Source of the DNA: Pontibacter kalidii
Lineage (GTDB): Bacteria; Bacteroidota; Bacteroidia; Cytophagales; Hymenobacteraceae
Reading direction: 5' to 3'
Assembly (NCBI RefSeq): GCF_026278245.1
Contig: NZ_CP111079.1
Location: 436,501 to 500,500 of the forward strand
Length of the DNA: 64,000 bases
Each line of letters starts with the position of its first letter. The first letter of the stretch is position 1. Shown here in pieces: positions 32,105 through 41,594 of the stretch. A model generated the notes under the pieces. The model ran no database searches and had not been told where the DNA came from. It saw nothing but the letters and a program-made list of their open reading frames with translations. The position numbers and the translations under genes are program-made.

Positions 32105-32959
32105 ATGATGAAGATTGGTATCACTGGAGCTACAGGGCAACTGGGCCGCCTGGTTGTAGACAAGCTCAAGGAAAAAGTATCCTCAGATAATATTGTCGCA
32201 CTTGTGCGTTCACCACAGAAGGCTTCCGACCTTGGCGTGGAAGCGCGCGAAGCCGACTACGAAAAACCCGAGACGCTGGAGAACGCATTGAAAGGAATAG
32301 ACACGCTGTTGCTGATTTCGGGAAGCGAGGTAGGAAAGCGCGCCGAGCAGCATCAAAACGTGATAGAAGCTGCGAAAAAATCTGGAGTGAGGTGGATTGT
32401 TTACACAAGTTTACTTCATGCGGATACTTCTTCGGTTAGTCTGGCAGAGGAGCACCGGGTAACGGAAGCGGCGCTGAAAGATTCAGGTATTCCCTACACA
32501 CTCCTCCGGAACGGTTGGTACACCGAGAACTACACAGGCTCCATTCAAGGAGCACTGGCAGGCGGCGCGTTTATTGGCAGCGCAGGCGAAGGCAAGATTT
32601 CTGCCGCCACCCGTGCCGATTTTGCTGATGCGGCCGTTGCTGTTTTAACCGGTGAGGGGCACCAGGGTAAAGTATACGAGCTTGCCGGAGATGAGGCTTT
32701 CACGCTCAGCGACCTGGCCGCAGAGATCTCTAGGCAGACTGGCAAAGATATCCCCTACAAGAACCTGCCGGAGGCGGACTATGCAGCTGCCCTTACCAGC
32801 TTTGGCTTGCCCGAGGGGCTGGCGCAGGCCATTGCCGGCTGGGACGTGGCCGCCTCGCATGATGCCTTGTATGATGATAGTCGCCAGCTTTCCAGGTTAA
32901 TTGGCCGCCCCACCACGCCTTTATCCGCTGCAGTGGCGGATGCATTGAAAGGGGCCTAA
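32105..32959 (+). CDS. qorB: NAD(P)H:quinone oxidoreductase type 2 (NmrA-like SDR)
   Basis: The 284-residue protein begins MMKIGITGATGQLGRLVVDKL (Rossmann GATGQLG) and has VALVRSPQKA, LLLISGSEVGKRAEQHQNVI, YTSLLHAD and TLLRNGWYTENYTG, matching E. coli YtfG/QOR2. It reduces quinones with NADPH as a one-electron carrier in the cytoplasm. A second ATG three bases later may be the true start. It ends in a double hairpin region converging on the SIMPL gene. Confidence 0.9.
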   Translation: MMKIGITGATGQLGRLVVDKLKEKVSSDNIVALVRSPQKASDLGVEAREADYEKPETLENALKGIDTLLLISGSEVGKRAEQHQNVIEAAKKSGVRWIVYTSLLHADTSSVSLAEEHRVTEAALKDSGIPYTLLRNGWYTENYTGSIQGALAGGAFIGSAGEGKISAATRADFADAAVAVLTGEGHQGKVYELAGDEAFTLSDLAAEISRQTGKDIPYKNLPEADYAAALTSFGLPEGLAQAIAGWDVAASHDALYDDSRQLSRLIGRPTTPLSAAVADALKGA

Positions 32960-33000
32960 AAAGCAAAGTATAGCCTGATAGGTTTCTTATCAGGGAAGGT

Positions 33001-33048
33001 ACAGAAACACAAAGAGCTACTTATTCTAGTAGCTCTTTATGTTTCTGT
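33001..33048. terminator. long hairpin between convergent qorB and SIMPL genes
   Basis: Arms 33001-33020 and 33029-33048 pair over 20 bases with one mismatch around an 8-base loop. T tracts are weak, but the position between convergent genes suggests a bidirectional terminator. Confidence 0.6.
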
Positions 33049-33162
33049 ACTTGATTAAGCCATTGGTGAAGCTGAAAGTGATAAGGGGATGTCCGTCAAC
33101 CGTACTGCAAGGCCTGAGCTTACCCGCTTATCTGGCGCAGGCATCCGCTTGTGTGCGGGGAG

Positions 33163-33876
33163 TTACTGTTCCAGTTTAAACTTTACGCTTACACTGCTCT
33201 CTACTTTAATTTTTTCAAATTGTATATCAGCTGGTTTGGGCTCTGATTTAGTTGAAGTTCCGTAACCCCTGACAACAATTCCGGCAACTCGCCCTTGAAG
33301 GTCATTTTGTACGGCATTGTTGCTTTGGTCGGAAATATAGATAGCAGCTCCCACTTTCTGGTTTAAGGGGGAAACTAAGTATTCTGCCTGCTTTTTGGCT
33401 TTTGCAATTGCCTTGGATTTGAGCGCCAACTTTAGTTGGTCCATACCTGAGAACTCAGTTCGGTCCAGGTGAATATTGGAAACTTCGATTTTCTCCAACT
33501 CCAAAATAACCAGGCCTGCTGTTTGTGCATCATTAACTTTCAATGAGTAAACTTTGGTCTTCAGAACATCTTGCCCTTTAAGAAAATATTTTTTGAAATT
33601 ACTCCCCAGGTCATTTAGCACGAGGTTTTTAGCTGTATTAATTCCCAGCTTTTGGAGTGTTTCTTCCATTTTGGACTCTAATTCCTCAACAGAACTTTTA
33701 CCTTTTGTATCTTTTTCATTGATCAAGATGTTCAGGTAAATTTCATCAGGAGTTACCAGCGTATCTACCGATGCAGCTGTCTCTATAAATGGCTGGTCTA
33801 TGAAATTCTTTGTCTGCCCAAAGCTTACAATGGACTGAAGCATCGCATAGATTATGATAAAATACAGTTTATTCAT
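33163..33876 (-). CDS. SIMPL-domain (DUF541) protein, secreted
   Basis: The 237-residue protein has a signal peptide (residues 1-20, ending SFGQ) and the SIMPL pattern IETAASVDTLVTPDEIYLNILINEK (split for reading), KAIAKAKKQAEYLVSPLNQKVG and the terminal KIKVESSVSVKFKLEQ. SIMPL proteins are periplasmic oligomers of unclear function. An insert before the last strand carries LQGRVAGIVVRGYGT, words normally found in SusC/RagA plug domains. The gene is more AT-rich than its neighbours. TATCTTTG promoter 31 bases upstream. Confidence 0.85.
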   Translation of the reverse strand: MNKLYFIIIYAMLQSIVSFGQTKNFIDQPFIETAASVDTLVTPDEIYLNILINEKDTKGKSSVEELESKMEETLQKLGINTAKNLVLNDLGSNFKKYFLKGQDVLKTKVYSLKVNDAQTAGLVILELEKIEVSNIHLDRTEFSGMDQLKLALKSKAIAKAKKQAEYLVSPLNQKVGAAIYISDQSNNAVQNDLQGRVAGIVVRGYGTSTKSEPKPADIQFEKIKVESSVSVKFKLEQ

Positions 33877-33907
33877 GAGTTCAGTGCTTAGTAAGGTGTT
33901 TGGCTTT

Positions 33908-33915
33908 CAAAGATA
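33908..33915 (-). promoter_or_regulatory. TAnnTTTG promoter box of SIMPL gene
   Basis: The minus strand reads TATCTTTG, about 32 bases upstream of the SIMPL start codon. Confidence 0.6.
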
Positions 33916-34037
33916 TTTCTGATGGCTAGATTTTATTAAAAATTGCCGTTTATGAGCCTGAACTACTTTTGTAGCAGCACAAGCAGACGCCTGCGCTATA
34001 AAAGTTGGTGCTAGCTAAGTAAGTCATGTCTGAGTTA

Positions 34038-35336
34038 CTACCGCACCTGCGTCTTATCTACCCGCGTAGGCGTATCCTCGCCATTCACCACACCCTCAGA
34101 GGCCAGAGCAATGGCGCGGATCATGTTGGTCAGGTGCTCCATGTTGAGCTGAGAGAGCTCGTCGTGCACGGTGTGGTAGGTTTTATCCTGGTCTATCTGC
34201 ACCGAAGAGATCGTATGGGCCGGCACACCGAGGCGGGCCAGCGTGGCGTTGTCGGAGCGGTAGAACAGGTTCTGCTCGGGGTAAGGGTCGGGGTGGATGC
34301 TGTAGGTGGTGCCTTCCAGCCGTTTCTGCATCAGCGGGCCCAGGTTGGAGCGTTCAAAGCCGGTGAGGTAAGCGCTGTTCGGGCCGAACTTAGAGGGTTT
34401 GCCTACCATTTCGATGTTGAACATGGCCACGATCTGGTCAGGGTTAAGTTGCTCGGAGAAGTACTTGGACCCGAAGCCGCCCATTTCCTCAGCCGTGAAG
34501 GCCACAAATAACAAGGTGCGCTCCGGCTGCGGCTGTTTTTTGTAGTAGTCAGCCAGTAACATCATGGCGGTGGTGCCGGCGGCATCGTCGTCGGCGCCGT
34601 TGGCAATGCTGTCGCCCTCCACAGCGGGCTGGACGCCGATGTGGTCGTAGTGGCCCGAGAACACCACAAACTCATCTTTGCGCTTGCCCTCAATCATGCC
34701 GCCCACGTTGGTCAGCTGCAGCTGCTCTATTTTGTTCTCCACCTCCAGTTTGTACTTTTTGGCCTGCAACTGGTCTGTGAGTATGAACACCTTGCTGCCT
34801 TCCTCGACAAGTTGCTGCTTCACGCTGCCACGGCCCATGTAGTGCTGATAGCGGCTAAAGATTTCCTCATGCTTGGGGTGCACCAGCACCAGCACATCCT
34901 CGGTACTGTTATTCAGCTCGCGCAGCACTGCCCGAAAGTCATCGTTCTCCCCTATGGTCACCACCTTCTGCTTGCCCTTGTGCTTCCACTCTACCTCTTC
35001 TTTCTCGGTGATGGCAAACATACTTTCCGGTTTTATCTTTTTGCCGTTAAGCTTGGCCTCTTTTTCATCCGGGGAGATGCGGTACACGCTAAAGGTCTGC
35101 AGGTGGTCGTCCTCACCGGGGAGCGGCTGCAGGCCGATGCGCTGGAACTCCGCCTGAATAAATTTGGCAGCTTTTTCGATGCCGGGTGTAAAGGAGGCGC
35201 GGCCCTGCATGTCATCATCGCTGAGAGTGGAGACAATACGGGTAACCTCATTCTGGGTGATGGTGCTTACCTGCTGCGCTGAGGCAGCAGTGAAAAGGCC
35301 GCAGGCAAAAGCTAGTGCGGTAAATTTTAGTTTCAT
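34038..35336 (-). CDS. secreted M28-family aminopeptidase
   Basis: The 432-residue protein has a signal peptide (about 1-20, ending AASA) and an M28 catalytic domain with the di-zinc ligands: H229 in SGHYDHIG, the Asp in NGADDDAAG (about 249), the Glu pair in FTAEEMGG (283-284, general base and ligand), E309 in FNIEMVG and a late His in TYHTVHDE. A PA-like insert precedes it. It releases N-terminal amino acids from peptides in the periplasm or outside. Promoter box TATATTTG at 35409-35416. Confidence 0.92.
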   Translation of the reverse strand: MKLKFTALAFACGLFTAASAQQVSTITQNEVTRIVSTLSDDDMQGRASFTPGIEKAAKFIQAEFQRIGLQPLPGEDDHLQTFSVYRISPDEKEAKLNGKKIKPESMFAITEKEEVEWKHKGKQKVVTIGENDDFRAVLRELNNSTEDVLVLVHPKHEEIFSRYQHYMGRGSVKQQLVEEGSKVFILTDQLQAKKYKLEVENKIEQLQLTNVGGMIEGKRKDEFVVFSGHYDHIGVQPAVEGDSIANGADDDAAGTTAMMLLADYYKKQPQPERTLLFVAFTAEEMGGFGSKYFSEQLNPDQIVAMFNIEMVGKPSKFGPNSAYLTGFERSNLGPLMQKRLEGTTYSIHPDPYPEQNLFYRSDNATLARLGVPAHTISSVQIDQDKTYHTVHDELSQLNMEHLTNMIRAIALASEGVVNGEDTPTRVDKTQVR

Positions 35337-35408
35337 GGGGTAGCGTCTATGGATTCTGGGAAAATAATGAGCATATTGTCAGCGGAGGCAGGCAACGCCT
35401 TAGCAAAA

Positions 35409-35416
35409 CAAATATA
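35409..35416 (-). promoter_or_regulatory. TAnnTTTG promoter box of M28 peptidase gene
   Basis: The minus strand reads TATATTTG, about 73 bases upstream of the M28 start and only nine bases before the divergent AI-2E permease start. Confidence 0.5.
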
Positions 35417-35424
35417 GTGTTTCT

Positions 35425-36471
35425 ATGGACAAAAGCGCAGACATAAACTGGCTGAAGTGGCTGCAGTTTACCGTGCTGGTTTCGGTGATCTTATACTTTG
35501 GGAGTTCGCTGTTTATCCCGCTCAGTTTTGCCCTGCTCATCAGCTTTGTGCTCTACCCGGTCTGCCTGTGGCTGGAGCAGAAAAACTTTCCGCGCTGGGC
35601 TGCCATAGCCCTCTGCCTGCTGCTGTTGCTGGGGCTGATAGGAGGGTTGGGGTATCTGTTGGTGCGCCAGGTGCTGCGTTTTGGAGAGGAGTGGCCACAG
35701 CTGCAGGGTAAGCTGAAGGCAGCCTGGGCAAACATCAGCCTGTACGCAGAAGACCATTTTGGAATAGATGCCGCCAAACAGGTGGCCTGGCTCGAGGGGA
35801 TGGCGGCTGATGTGGCTTCCTCTGCCTTTGCCCTGGTGCAGGGGGTGGTCTATACCTCGGCAGTGTCGCTGGTGCTGCTGGTGCTGATCCCGATTTACGT
35901 GGCGCTTATACTTTATAACCGTGAGGCGCTGGCCAGGGCCTTGTACTCTTTTTTCCCGAAGGACGAACACCAGAAGATTCACCAGATTCTGCATGAAACC
36001 ATCACCACGTACTATAACTTTATCAAAGGCATGGCCATTGTATACTTGGTGGTGGGGGTGTTAAATAGCCTGGGGCTGCTGATTATAGGTGTGCCGCATG
36101 CCATTTTCTTTGGGGTGGTCGCCTCAGTGCTCACATTCATACCTTATGTAGGCATCACCATTGGGGCCATACTTCCCATGGCAGTGGCCTGGATCACCTA
36201 TGATTCGATGTGGTACCCGCTGGGGGTGGTGCTGGTGTTTGGCGTGGTGCAGTACCTGGAGGCGAACCTGATTTTCCCGTGGGCCGTGAGCGCGCGGCTG
36301 CAGGTAAATATGCTGTTTACGCTGCTGGCTATTGTGGCGGGCGGTATACTTTGGGGCGCCTCCGGCATGATCCTGTTCATTCCTTTCCTGGCCATACTTA
36401 AGCTTATTGCTGATAAGCACCACCGCATGCGGCCAATCTCGCTGCTGCTGGGCAGCGGGAAGGGCAAGTGA
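35425..36471 (+). CDS. AI-2E/PerM-family permease, copy 1
   Basis: The 348-residue membrane protein has about eight hydrophobic segments and the family core PHAIFFGVVASVLTFIPYVGITIGAILPM followed by LIFPWAVSARLQVNMLFTLLAIV (given in pieces). The family is named for TqsA, an exporter of autoinducer-2, but most members are uncharacterised transport proteins. A second, distinct member is at 62122. It starts at the ATG 35425, overlapping the control region of the M28 gene. Confidence 0.85.
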   Translation: MDKSADINWLKWLQFTVLVSVILYFGSSLFIPLSFALLISFVLYPVCLWLEQKNFPRWAAIALCLLLLLGLIGGLGYLLVRQVLRFGEEWPQLQGKLKAAWANISLYAEDHFGIDAAKQVAWLEGMAADVASSAFALVQGVVYTSAVSLVLLVLIPIYVALILYNREALARALYSFFPKDEHQKIHQILHETITTYYNFIKGMAIVYLVVGVLNSLGLLIIGVPHAIFFGVVASVLTFIPYVGITIGAILPMAVAWITYDSMWYPLGVVLVFGVVQYLEANLIFPWAVSARLQVNMLFTLLAIVAGGILWGASGMILFIPFLAILKLIADKHHRMRPISLLLGSGKGK

Positions 36472-36946
36472 TTTTACGGACGTTTGCGCCAGAGCAGTTC
36501 CAGGTTTGAATAGCCAAAGACCTCCCTGCTTGCCAAAGGCTACTAGCAGGGCACAAGTATAAAATAAGTTATTCTGCCGTGAGTATTCAGCCTTATCTTG
36601 TTTCGTAACTTTTTGATTTTCGGCTTCAATTATCTCCTTGAGGGGACAATTCTTCAGAATCAGAGCTTATTCCAGAAAAGATATGGAACAAGACAAGGCT
36701 TTCAACTCGTGTTTTTCCATTGCAGCAAGCTTGCAGCTTGCATTAGCCAGCAATAACCTGTATTGTATGCATCTGCAAGCTGAAAGCTTGCCCCATCAAA
36801 AGCCACAAGATGGAATCTTGCGGCAGTAGTCGTATGTGTCCCAAATCCCGGCCCTGTTTCGGGAGAAGGGCAGGGGTGGTTAAGCGAGGCACTACAGCTA
36901 GCCCCTTACAGGAGTTGCGTACGATGCAAACTAGGCGGGATAAAAC
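36472..36946. other. gene-free intergenic region with short palindromic repeats
   Basis: No ORF here has coding character. It contains the palindromic cluster at 36719-36823, a fragment of the GGCAGGGGTGGTTAAGCG-type composite repeat (36868-36888) and an AAGTATA word (36557). Confidence 0.5.
36719..36823. repeat. palindromic cluster GCAAGCTTGCAGCTTGC type
   Basis: GCAGCAAGCTTGCAGCTTGC (about 36722-36741), GCAAGCTGAAAGCTTGC (36776-36791) and GCCACAAGATGGAATCTTGCGGC (36801-36823) are hairpin-forming and similar to each other. Confidence 0.6.
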
Positions 36947-36978
36947 AAAAAAGGCTACCCAAGCGGGTAGCCTTTTCT
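36947..36978. terminator. terminator downstream of clpC
   Basis: A perfect 12-bp stem AAAAGGCTACCC/GGGTAGCCTTTT with AAGC loop and A/T-rich flanks, 20 bases beyond the clpC stop codon. Confidence 0.85.
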
Positions 36979-36996
36979 ATACTTTAAGTTTATACG

Positions 36997-39594
36997 TTAC
37001 TCTTTCGTCTTGTCCGTGTCGGTAGACTTGGTTGGCTCTGTCTCTTCTGCCTCATCCGATGCGCCCTTGGCTTTCTTGCCGCCCGACTTCTTGGATGTGA
37101 AGGTCAGTTTTTCTTCGCCTTCCTTGTATTCCACCTGGATCACGTCCCCCTGGTTTACCTCGGCCTTCAGTATCTCCTCCGCAATCGGGTCTTCGATATA
37201 CTTCTGAATAGCCCGGTTCAGCGGACGCGCGCCGTACTTCGGATCGTAGCCTTTCTCGGCCACGAAGTCTTTCGCTTCTTTCGTCAGCTCGATAGTATAG
37301 CCAAGGCCTTCTACGCGCGTGAACAGTTTCTTTAGCGACAGCTCGATGATCTTGTGCATGTGCTCACGGTTAAGTGAGTTGAACACGATCACGTCGTCCA
37401 GACGGTTCAGGAACTCTGGCGAGAACGTTTTCTTCAGGGCGCTGGCAATAGTGCCTTTCATGATGTCGTCCACGTTCTCCTGCTTGCTCTTCGACATAAA
37501 ACCGATACCAGCCCCGAAGTCCTGCAGGTCGCGGGCACCGATGTTGGATGTCATGATGATGATCGTGTTACGGAAGTCAACCTTGCGGCCCAATCCGTCG
37601 GTCAGGATACCATCATCGAGCACCTGCAGCAGCAGGTTATACACATCCGGGTGCGCTTTCTCGATCTCGTCGAGCAGCACTACAGAGTATGGCTTGCGGC
37701 GGATCTTCTCAGTCAGCTGGCCACCTTCTTCGTAACCCACATATCCCGGAGGCGCTCCCACCAGGCGAGACACGCTGAATTTCTCCATGTACTCACTCAT
37801 GTCGATACGCACCAGCGAATCTTCCTTGTCGAACAGGTACGTGGCCAGCACTTTGGCGAGCTCCGTTTTACCTACACCAGTAGGGCCGAGGAACACGAAC
37901 GAGCCAATCGGCTTCTTGGGATCTTTCAATCCTACGCGCGTACGCTGGATGGCTTTCACCAACTGCGTAATCGCCTTGTCCTGGCCAATCACTTTGCCTT
38001 TCAGCTCCTCGCCCATGTTCAGAAGCTTCTGTCCTTCGTTCTGGGCGATGCGCTTCACCGGTATACCTGTCATCATGGCAATAACCTCTGCCACATTTTC
38101 CTCTTTTACCGTATAGCGCTTCTTCTTGGTCTCGTCTTCCCAGTTGCGTTTTGCGGTTTCGAGCTGGTCGATGAGTTTTTTCTCCTTGTCGCGCAGCTGG
38201 GCTGCCTCCTCATACTTCTGGCTCTTCACCACGCGGTTTTTCTCCACCTTGATGTTCTCGATCTGCTCTTCCAGTTTCAGGATGTCATCCGGCACCACGA
38301 TGTTGTTGATGTGTACGCGCGCACCCGCCTCATCCAGGATATCGATCGCCTTGTCTGGCAGGAAGCGGTCGCTCATGTAGCGGTCCGAAAGCTTCACACA
38401 GGCCTCAATGGCCTTATCGGTATAATTTACATGGTGGTGGTCCTGGTACTTGTCCTTGATGTTGTGCAGGATCTCCATGGTCTCCTCAGGCGTGGTAGGA
38501 TCTACCATCACGATCTGGAAACGACGGGCCAGCGCACCATCCTTCTCAATGTACTGGCGGTACTCATCCAGCGTGGTGGCACCGATGCATTGGATCTCGC
38601 CACGGGCAAGGGCTGGCTTGAACATGTTAGAGGCGTCCAGAGAGCCTGAGGCGCCACCGGCTCCCACAATGGTGTGCAGCTCATCAATGAACAGGATCAC
38701 GTCCGGTGACTTCTCCAGCTCGTTCATCACGGCTTTCATACGCTCTTCGAACTGGCCTCTATACTTGGTGCCGGCCACTAAAGAGGCAAGGTCCAGGGTA
38801 ACCACACGCTTGTTAAACAGCACGCGGCTCACCTTTTTCTGGATAATGCGCAGGGCAAGTCCTTCAGCGATAGCGGTTTTGCCAACACCCGGCTCGCCAA
38901 TCAGGATCGGGTTATTCTTTTTACGGCGGCTCAATACCTGGGCCACACGCTCAATCTCTTTTTCCCGACCAACGATCGGGTCCAGCTTATCGTCTTCGGC
39001 CAGCTTGGTTAGGTCGCGGCCAAAATTGTCGAGCACCGGGGTGCGCGATTTCTCCCCTGGCTTCTTGCTTGCAGAGCTGCCAGAACGGGACGATGAGCTA
39101 CCAAACAGTTTGTCTGAGTCATCAGAATCATCAGTGTCTGACGACGCCAGCGGATTATTGCTATGATAATCCAGAGAGTCTCTTATTGCTTCGTAGTTCA
39201 CGTTAAATTTCGCTAAAATTTGAGAAGATATATTGTCCTCGTCCCGCAGGATGGACAACAGAAGATGCTCTGTGCCAATAATATCGCTCTTGAAGATCTT
39301 TGCCTCCAGGTAGGTTATCTTGAGCACCTTTTCGGTCTGCTTCGTCAGAGGGATACTGCCCGTTATGCTGCTGTTTTGTGATGCTGTATTTCGTGTAGCC
39401 TGCTCTAAAGCGTACTTTAATTCATCTATCGAAACGCCAAGCTTCTTCAGCAGAGAGATGGCCGTACCTTCTCCTTCCCGAATCATCCCCAGCACCAAAT
39501 GTTCGGTGCCGATGTAGTCATGGCCAAGCCGGATGGCTTCCTCGCGGCTAAGGGAGATGACCTCTTTTACTCGGTTTGAGAATTTTGCTTCCAT
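36997..39594 (-). CDS. clpC: ATP-dependent Clp protease ATP-binding subunit ClpC
   Basis: The 865-residue AAA+ unfoldase has two N-terminal Clp_N repeats ([19 protein letters not shown] and [16 protein letters not shown]), a first ATPase domain (Walker [14 protein letters not shown], Walker [10 protein letters not shown]), a short middle coiled coil with a UVR-like [17 protein letters not shown], and a second ATPase domain ([25 protein letters not shown]). The M-domain size indicates ClpC rather than ClpB. It feeds substrates to ClpP (not in the window). The C-terminal tail is charged (Glu/Lys/Thr). It is its own transcription unit. Confidence 0.95.
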   Translation of the reverse strand: MEAKFSNRVKEVISLSREEAIRLGHDYIGTEHLVLGMIREGEGTAISLLKKLGVSIDELKYALEQATRNTASQNSSITGSIPLTKQTEKVLKITYLEAKIFKSDIIGTEHLLLSILRDEDNISSQILAKFNVNYEAIRDSLDYHSNNPLASSDTDDSDDSDKLFGSSSSRSGSSASKKPGEKSRTPVLDNFGRDLTKLAEDDKLDPIVGREKEIERVAQVLSRRKKNNPILIGEPGVGKTAIAEGLALRIIQKKVSRVLFNKRVVTLDLASLVAGTKYRGQFEERMKAVMNELEKSPDVILFIDELHTIVGAGGASGSLDASNMFKPALARGEIQCIGATTLDEYRQYIEKDGALARRFQIVMVDPTTPEETMEILHNIKDKYQDHHHVNYTDKAIEACVKLSDRYMSDRFLPDKAIDILDEAGARVHINNIVVPDDILKLEEQIENIKVEKNRVVKSQKYEEAAQLRDKEKKLIDQLETAKRNWEDETKKKRYTVKEENVAEVIAMMTGIPVKRIAQNEGQKLLNMGEELKGKVIGQDKAITQLVKAIQRTRVGLKDPKKPIGSFVFLGPTGVGKTELAKVLATYLFDKEDSLVRIDMSEYMEKFSVSRLVGAPPGYVGYEEGGQLTEKIRRKPYSVVLLDEIEKAHPDVYNLLLQVLDDGILTDGLGRKVDFRNTIIIMTSNIGARDLQDFGAGIGFMSKSKQENVDDIMKGTIASALKKTFSPEFLNRLDDVIVFNSLNREHMHKIIELSLKKLFTRVEGLGYTIELTKEAKDFVAEKGYDPKYGARPLNRAIQKYIEDPIAEEILKAEVNQGDVIQVEYKEGEEKLTFTSKKSGGKKAKGASDEAEETEPTKSTDTDKTKE

Positions 39595-39713
39595 GTATAC
39601 TATACTCCGTGTATTCTTATAAAGTATGAAATTTATAACTGCTTGATTATGACAGTTACTATCTATTATCCAAACAAGCTTTTCGGTACAAATGTTCAGC
39701 TTGATGGGCGCCG

Positions 39714-40319
39714 CTACTGAAGGAAAGAAATCGACGCTGGCCCCTGTGTAAACAACAAGTCAATTATACTAAGCTCTGGTACAAATTGTTTGCCAAATAC
39801 TTGTGTATATGGTATTACGTGCAAATTGTCAGGATAGATTTTTGGATGTACCCGGTTTCTGAGGTCCAGCACGTCTGCGGGGGGCTGAATCCGGTACTCC
39901 TCCGTATAATTCAGCTGTTTGTTTAGTTTTAGTAATTTAAGATAAAGCTTTAAAAGTTCAACGTTCAGCTCAAACAAATATTTCGGCTGCCGCTCGTACA
40001 CCTCCCGCAGGTAGTCTCCATAAAATTCAAAATAAGGAGCCCGTCCGTACGCCGCCTGTATAGTGCGCCAGTGCACCAGCTGCCATTTTTGGCTGTAGTC
40101 AATCTCAATTTCCCGTATCGGTGTCTTTATCTGGCTGTTGCCACGCAGCACCGGCACGCTCAGCGGCTGCACCCCGTGGGCCGTGAGCACATGGCAGCGG
40201 TTGCGGTAGCTCTGCTTGACGTAGTTCTCGTGCGCCTCCAGCTGTATACTCTCACAGCGAAGCGCGTGCCAGAAAAAAGCCACCGGCGGGTTATACATGG
40301 TTTCGGTTAAGAGAATCAA
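39714..40319 (-). CDS. WbqC-family protein
   Basis: The 201-residue protein follows the WbqC pattern: FFWHALRCESIQLEAHENY, KQSYRNRCHVLTAHGVQPLSVPV, PIREIEIDYSQKWQLVHWRTI and APYFEFYGDYL. WbqC-like proteins are often encoded near polysaccharide genes, and function is undetermined. Here it stands between clpC and an acyltransferase of lipid A type, so an envelope link is possible. No membrane segment. Confidence 0.85.
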   Translation of the reverse strand: MILLTETMYNPPVAFFWHALRCESIQLEAHENYVKQSYRNRCHVLTAHGVQPLSVPVLRGNSQIKTPIREIEIDYSQKWQLVHWRTIQAAYGRAPYFEFYGDYLREVYERQPKYLFELNVELLKLYLKLLKLNKQLNYTEEYRIQPPADVLDLRNRVHPKIYPDNLHVIPYTQVFGKQFVPELSIIDLLFTQGPASISFLQ

Positions 40320-40322
40320 AGG

Positions 40323-40436
40323 GAGTTAGAGTGTTAGAAAGTTAGAGAGTTAGAAAGTTGACTTTGTGACAAGGGACAAAAGAAGGTTATAAAACAGGTG
40401 ACTCCTTTGTCTTTTATCACAAAATCCTTTGTCAGC
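40323..40436. repeat. 8-bp array followed by an inverted pair of 7-bp arrays
   Basis: Octamers GAGTTAGA, GTGTTAGA, AAGTTAGA, GAGTTAGA, AAGTTGAC occupy 40323-40362. Then TTTGTGACAAGGGACAAAAG (40363-40382) and, inverted, CCTTTGT, CTTTTAT, CACAAAA, TCCTTTG (about 40412-40439) form a pair of a different 7-bp family. The whole lies between divergent genes. Confidence 0.65.
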
Positions 40437-40500
40437 AGCGTGGCTGCCATTCGCTAAATAAGCACAAGTTCTGAGATTTCATAATGCGGGGTGATGGTTG

Positions 40501-40508
40501 TACCTTTG
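40501..40508 (+). promoter_or_regulatory. TAnnTTTG promoter box that decides the acyltransferase start
   Basis: TACCTTTG lies inside the longer possible reading frame (in-frame GTG at 40491), so the upstream GTG would not be in the transcript; the GTG at 40527 is 18 bases downstream of the box. Confidence 0.55.
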
Positions 40509-40526
40509 CGGTTGCTCCGTTTTCCC

Positions 40527-41411
40527 GTGAATAAAAGTATAAACATACCCCCGCTCTATTACCCGCTCTGGCTGCTGCTGAAAGGTTTGTCGCTGCTGCC
40601 GCTGCCGGTATTGTACCTCTTGTCCGACTTCCTGTACCTGATTGTTTACTACGTGGTGGGCTACCGCAAAAAGGTGGTGCTAAACAACCTGCGGAACGCC
40701 TTTCCGGAGAAAAGCACCGCCGAAATCCGGCAGATAGCCAAGGACTTTTACAAGCAGTTTATGGATGTGGTGGTGGAGATACTGAAGCTCCGGTCGATGG
40801 GCGCAGCTGAAATGGAGCGGCGCATTGTTTTCTCGAACCAGGAGCTGCTGGATGATTTTGTGCAGCAGGGCAAGACCGTTATTACCATGGGCTCACACTC
40901 CTGCAACTGGGAGTGGGTGCTCTCTGCCGGGGCAGTGCAGTTCAGTTTCCCAGCCTATGGCATCTATAAGCCGCTGAATAACCCGTTCTTCGAGGCCTTT
41001 ATGCTGAAGACGCGCAGCAAACTAGGGGCAGGGCTGATAAAGATGAAAGATACCCTTCGCGATTTTGCCGCCAACCGCAACATGCCGCGCGTGGTGGCTA
41101 TGCTCTCAGACCAGACGCCCCTTAAAAGCGAGATCACGTTCTGGACTACTTTCTTACATCAGGACACCCCTTTTTATGAAGGAGCCGAAAAGCTGGCCAA
41201 AAAATTCAAATGCCCGGTTCTGTTCCTGGATGTAAAACGTACGAAACGCGGGTATTACACGTTAACGTTCGACGTAATCTCGGATGGTACTTCAGATACA
41301 GTTCCGATTACTGAAGTTTTTGCACAAAAGCTGGAAGCTGCCATCCGCCGCGCTCCCGCCAACTACCTCTGGACCCACAAACGCTGGAAACACAAGCGGC
41401 CGCAGAGTTAG
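40527..41411 (+). CDS. lysophospholipid/lauroyl acyltransferase (LpxL/HtrB family)
   Basis: The 294-residue protein has an N-terminal hydrophobic anchor (about 10-40), KKVVLNNLRNAFPEKS, the acyltransferase motif HSCNWEW (H-x4-E variant of HxxxxD), YGIYKPLNNPFF and PRVVAMLSDQTPL. It adds a secondary acyl chain to lipid A or a related lipid at the inner membrane. GTG at 40527 is chosen because a promoter box lies between it and the upstream in-frame GTG at 40491. The last codons (QS) and the TAG stop come from the octamer array 41405-41444. Confidence 0.88.
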   Translation: MNKSINIPPLYYPLWLLLKGLSLLPLPVLYLLSDFLYLIVYYVVGYRKKVVLNNLRNAFPEKSTAEIRQIAKDFYKQFMDVVVEILKLRSMGAAEMERRIVFSNQELLDDFVQQGKTVITMGSHSCNWEWVLSAGAVQFSFPAYGIYKPLNNPFFEAFMLKTRSKLGAGLIKMKDTLRDFAANRNMPRVVAMLSDQTPLKSEITFWTTFLHQDTPFYEGAEKLAKKFKCPVLFLDVKRTKRGYYTLTFDVISDGTSDTVPITEVFAQKLEAAIRRAPANYLWTHKRWKHKRPQS

Positions 41412-41594
41412 AGAGTTGGGGAGTTCGAGAGTTTAGGAGTTAAGGGAAAGTATAAAGTACAACGAGTAGGCGTATTAAAAGGGAGGAGTAAGTATAAACT
41501 GCGTGATATAAAGCAGATCACGATCATGACACCTTATTACATATTAGCCTTTTAACTCTCTAACTCCTAAACTCCCCAACTCTCTAACTCCTAA
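41405..41594. repeat. inverted pair of 8-bp arrays (GAGTTARR family) supplying two stop codons
   Basis: Left arm 41405-41444: GAGTTAGA, GAGTTGGG, GAGTTCGA, GAGTTTAG, GAGTTAAG. Right arm 41554-41594, minus strand: TTAGGAGTTAGAGAGTTGGG, then GAGTTTAG, GAGTTAGA, GAGTT. The left arm contains the stop codon of the acyltransferase gene (41409-41411) and the right arm that of the converging YrdC gene (41591-41593). Confidence 0.85.
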
